Source: Clostridia bacterium (GTDB lineage Bacteria > Bacillota_A > Clostridia > Christensenellales > Aristaeellaceae). From it: a stretch of 6,398 nt of DNA. The stretch is taken from the NCBI GenBank assembly GCA_017648805.1, contig JAGCIC010000143.1, forward strand, positions 1 through 6,398, in the 5' to 3' direction. Shown here one piece after another: positions 5,845 to 6,398 of the stretch (its first letter is position 1; every line of letters starts with the position of its first letter). Both the position numbers and the translations under genes were made by a program. The notes beneath the pieces are model-generated. The model did not search any database. It was given only the letters and a program-made list of their open reading frames with translations, and was not told the origin of the DNA.

Positions 5845-6398
5845 ATGCTTACTATCCGCACCGCTGCCAGAAGGCTTTTGCCGCGTGAGCTCATAAAGCT
5901 CGTGAGGCCTGCCCTTAACGAAGGGGAGGTCATAGTGCTCGTGCCCGACCAGCTCACCCTGGAGACGGAGCTGGAACTGATGGACGCGCTGGGGCTTAAC
6001 GGTTCCTTCCGGCTGTCGGTAATGTCTCCCAAACGGCTGATGACCCGCATATTCGAAGAGGCGGGCCATTCTCCCATAAAGCAGATAGACGAAAAAGGCA
6101 AGGCTATACTCATAAGCTACCTGCTCAGAAAGCATTCGGGGGAACTCAAATATTATAAATCCGCCATAAAGGCCGCGGGCTGCGAGGACGGGCTGATAAA
6201 CGAGCTGACGCTGCTCAAGCAGGCGGGGCTGGACGAGGACGCGCTGGAAACGCTGGCGGAAAACGCGAAGCTGCAGGCCACCCGGGCGAAGCTGAACGAC
6301 ATACGGCTGCTGGCAGGCTGGTATCAGGAATATCTGGGAAACAAGGTGCACGACCTGGAGGACGAAGCAGCGGAGGCGGTGAGCCGCATAGGCGGCGC
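5845..6398 (+). CDS. addB: AddB/RexB-type helicase-exonuclease subunit, N-terminal part (runs off the window)
   Basis: AddB (RexB) pairs with AddA (RexA) to process double-strand DNA breaks for recombination. Only the first 184 residues are visible, of about 1,100 expected. They match the family N-terminus: VIVLVPDQLTLETELEL at about 29-45, GSFRLSVMSPKRLMTRIFEEAG at 53-74, and GKAILISYLLRKHSGEL at 85-101, followed by a helical region with a LTLLKQAGL segment. The Walker A motif found near the N-terminus of Bacillus AddB (GxxGxGKT) is absent; the protein begins MLTIRTAARRLLPRELIKL, closer to streptococcal RexB, which also lacks it. The C-terminal nuclease and iron-sulfur cysteines are outside the window, so AddB and RexB cannot be told apart further. 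The ATG directly follows the truB TAA, with GGAAGGGA at 5833-5840 close upstream. addA is expected downstream. Confidence 0.8.
   Translation, partial: MLTIRTAARRLLPRELIKLVRPALNEGEVIVLVPDQLTLETELELMDALGLNGSFRLSVMSPKRLMTRIFEEAGHSPIKQIDEKGKAILISYLLRKHSGELKYYKSAIKAAGCEDGLINELTLLKQAGLDEDALETLAENAKLQATRAKLNDIRLLAGWYQEYLGNKVHDLEDEAAEAVSRIGG

Noticed and set aside
1..6398. A novel defence, mobile or CRISPR-like system
   Set aside because: All genes are identified housekeeping genes in a conserved order. There are no spaced direct repeats, inverted terminal repeats, transposase or integrase sequences, tRNA genes or attachment-site duplications.

Overview
The window is a stretch of bacterial housekeeping genes, all on the + strand. 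It carries most of the conserved transcription/translation cluster: nusA (3' end only), rnpM (ylxR), the YlxQ L7Ae-like gene, infB, rbfA, nrnA and truB. The 5' end of an addB/rexB-type recombination nuclease gene follows and runs off the right edge. The gene order with a DHH/DHHA1 phosphoesterase (nrnA) between rbfA and truB, the RnpM-YlxQ pair after nusA, and the AddB-type protein all point to a Bacillota member of the Clostridia side. The DNA is GC-rich by eye, yet AUA is a common isoleucine codon. I cannot name a genus.

Layout: 1-126 is coding-like DNA that does not fit NusA. 127-345 encodes the NusA KH2 domain and acidic tail. 332-619 is rnpM, 616-921 the YlxQ protein, 946-3570 initiation factor IF-2 with a long Pro/Gln/Arg/Gly-rich linker. 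3571-3633 is the only real intergenic gap; it holds a hairpin with a T-run (likely intrinsic terminator) and a possible promoter. 3634-4014 is rbfA, 3998-4969 nrnA, 4966-5844 truB, and 5845 to the end the AddB/RexB N-terminus.

The genes work around RNA synthesis and ribosome function. NusA acts on RNA polymerase pausing and antitermination, RnpM on RNase P, YlxQ is an RNA-binding ribosome-associated protein, IF-2 delivers initiator tRNA, RbfA matures the 30S subunit, NrnA degrades very short RNAs and pAp, and TruB makes pseudouridine-55 in tRNA. Most junctions are overlaps (14 nt, GTGA, 17 nt, TTGA) or direct abutment (TAA then ATG), which suggests translational coupling. The infB-rbfA gap is the one place where transcription could be stopped and restarted.

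I looked for an undescribed system and did not find one. The points worth a second look are the broken nusA homology at the left edge, the terminator/possible promoter arrangement before rbfA, the AddB-like protein without a Walker A motif in the place where ribF is often found, and the difference in AUA use between infB and truB.
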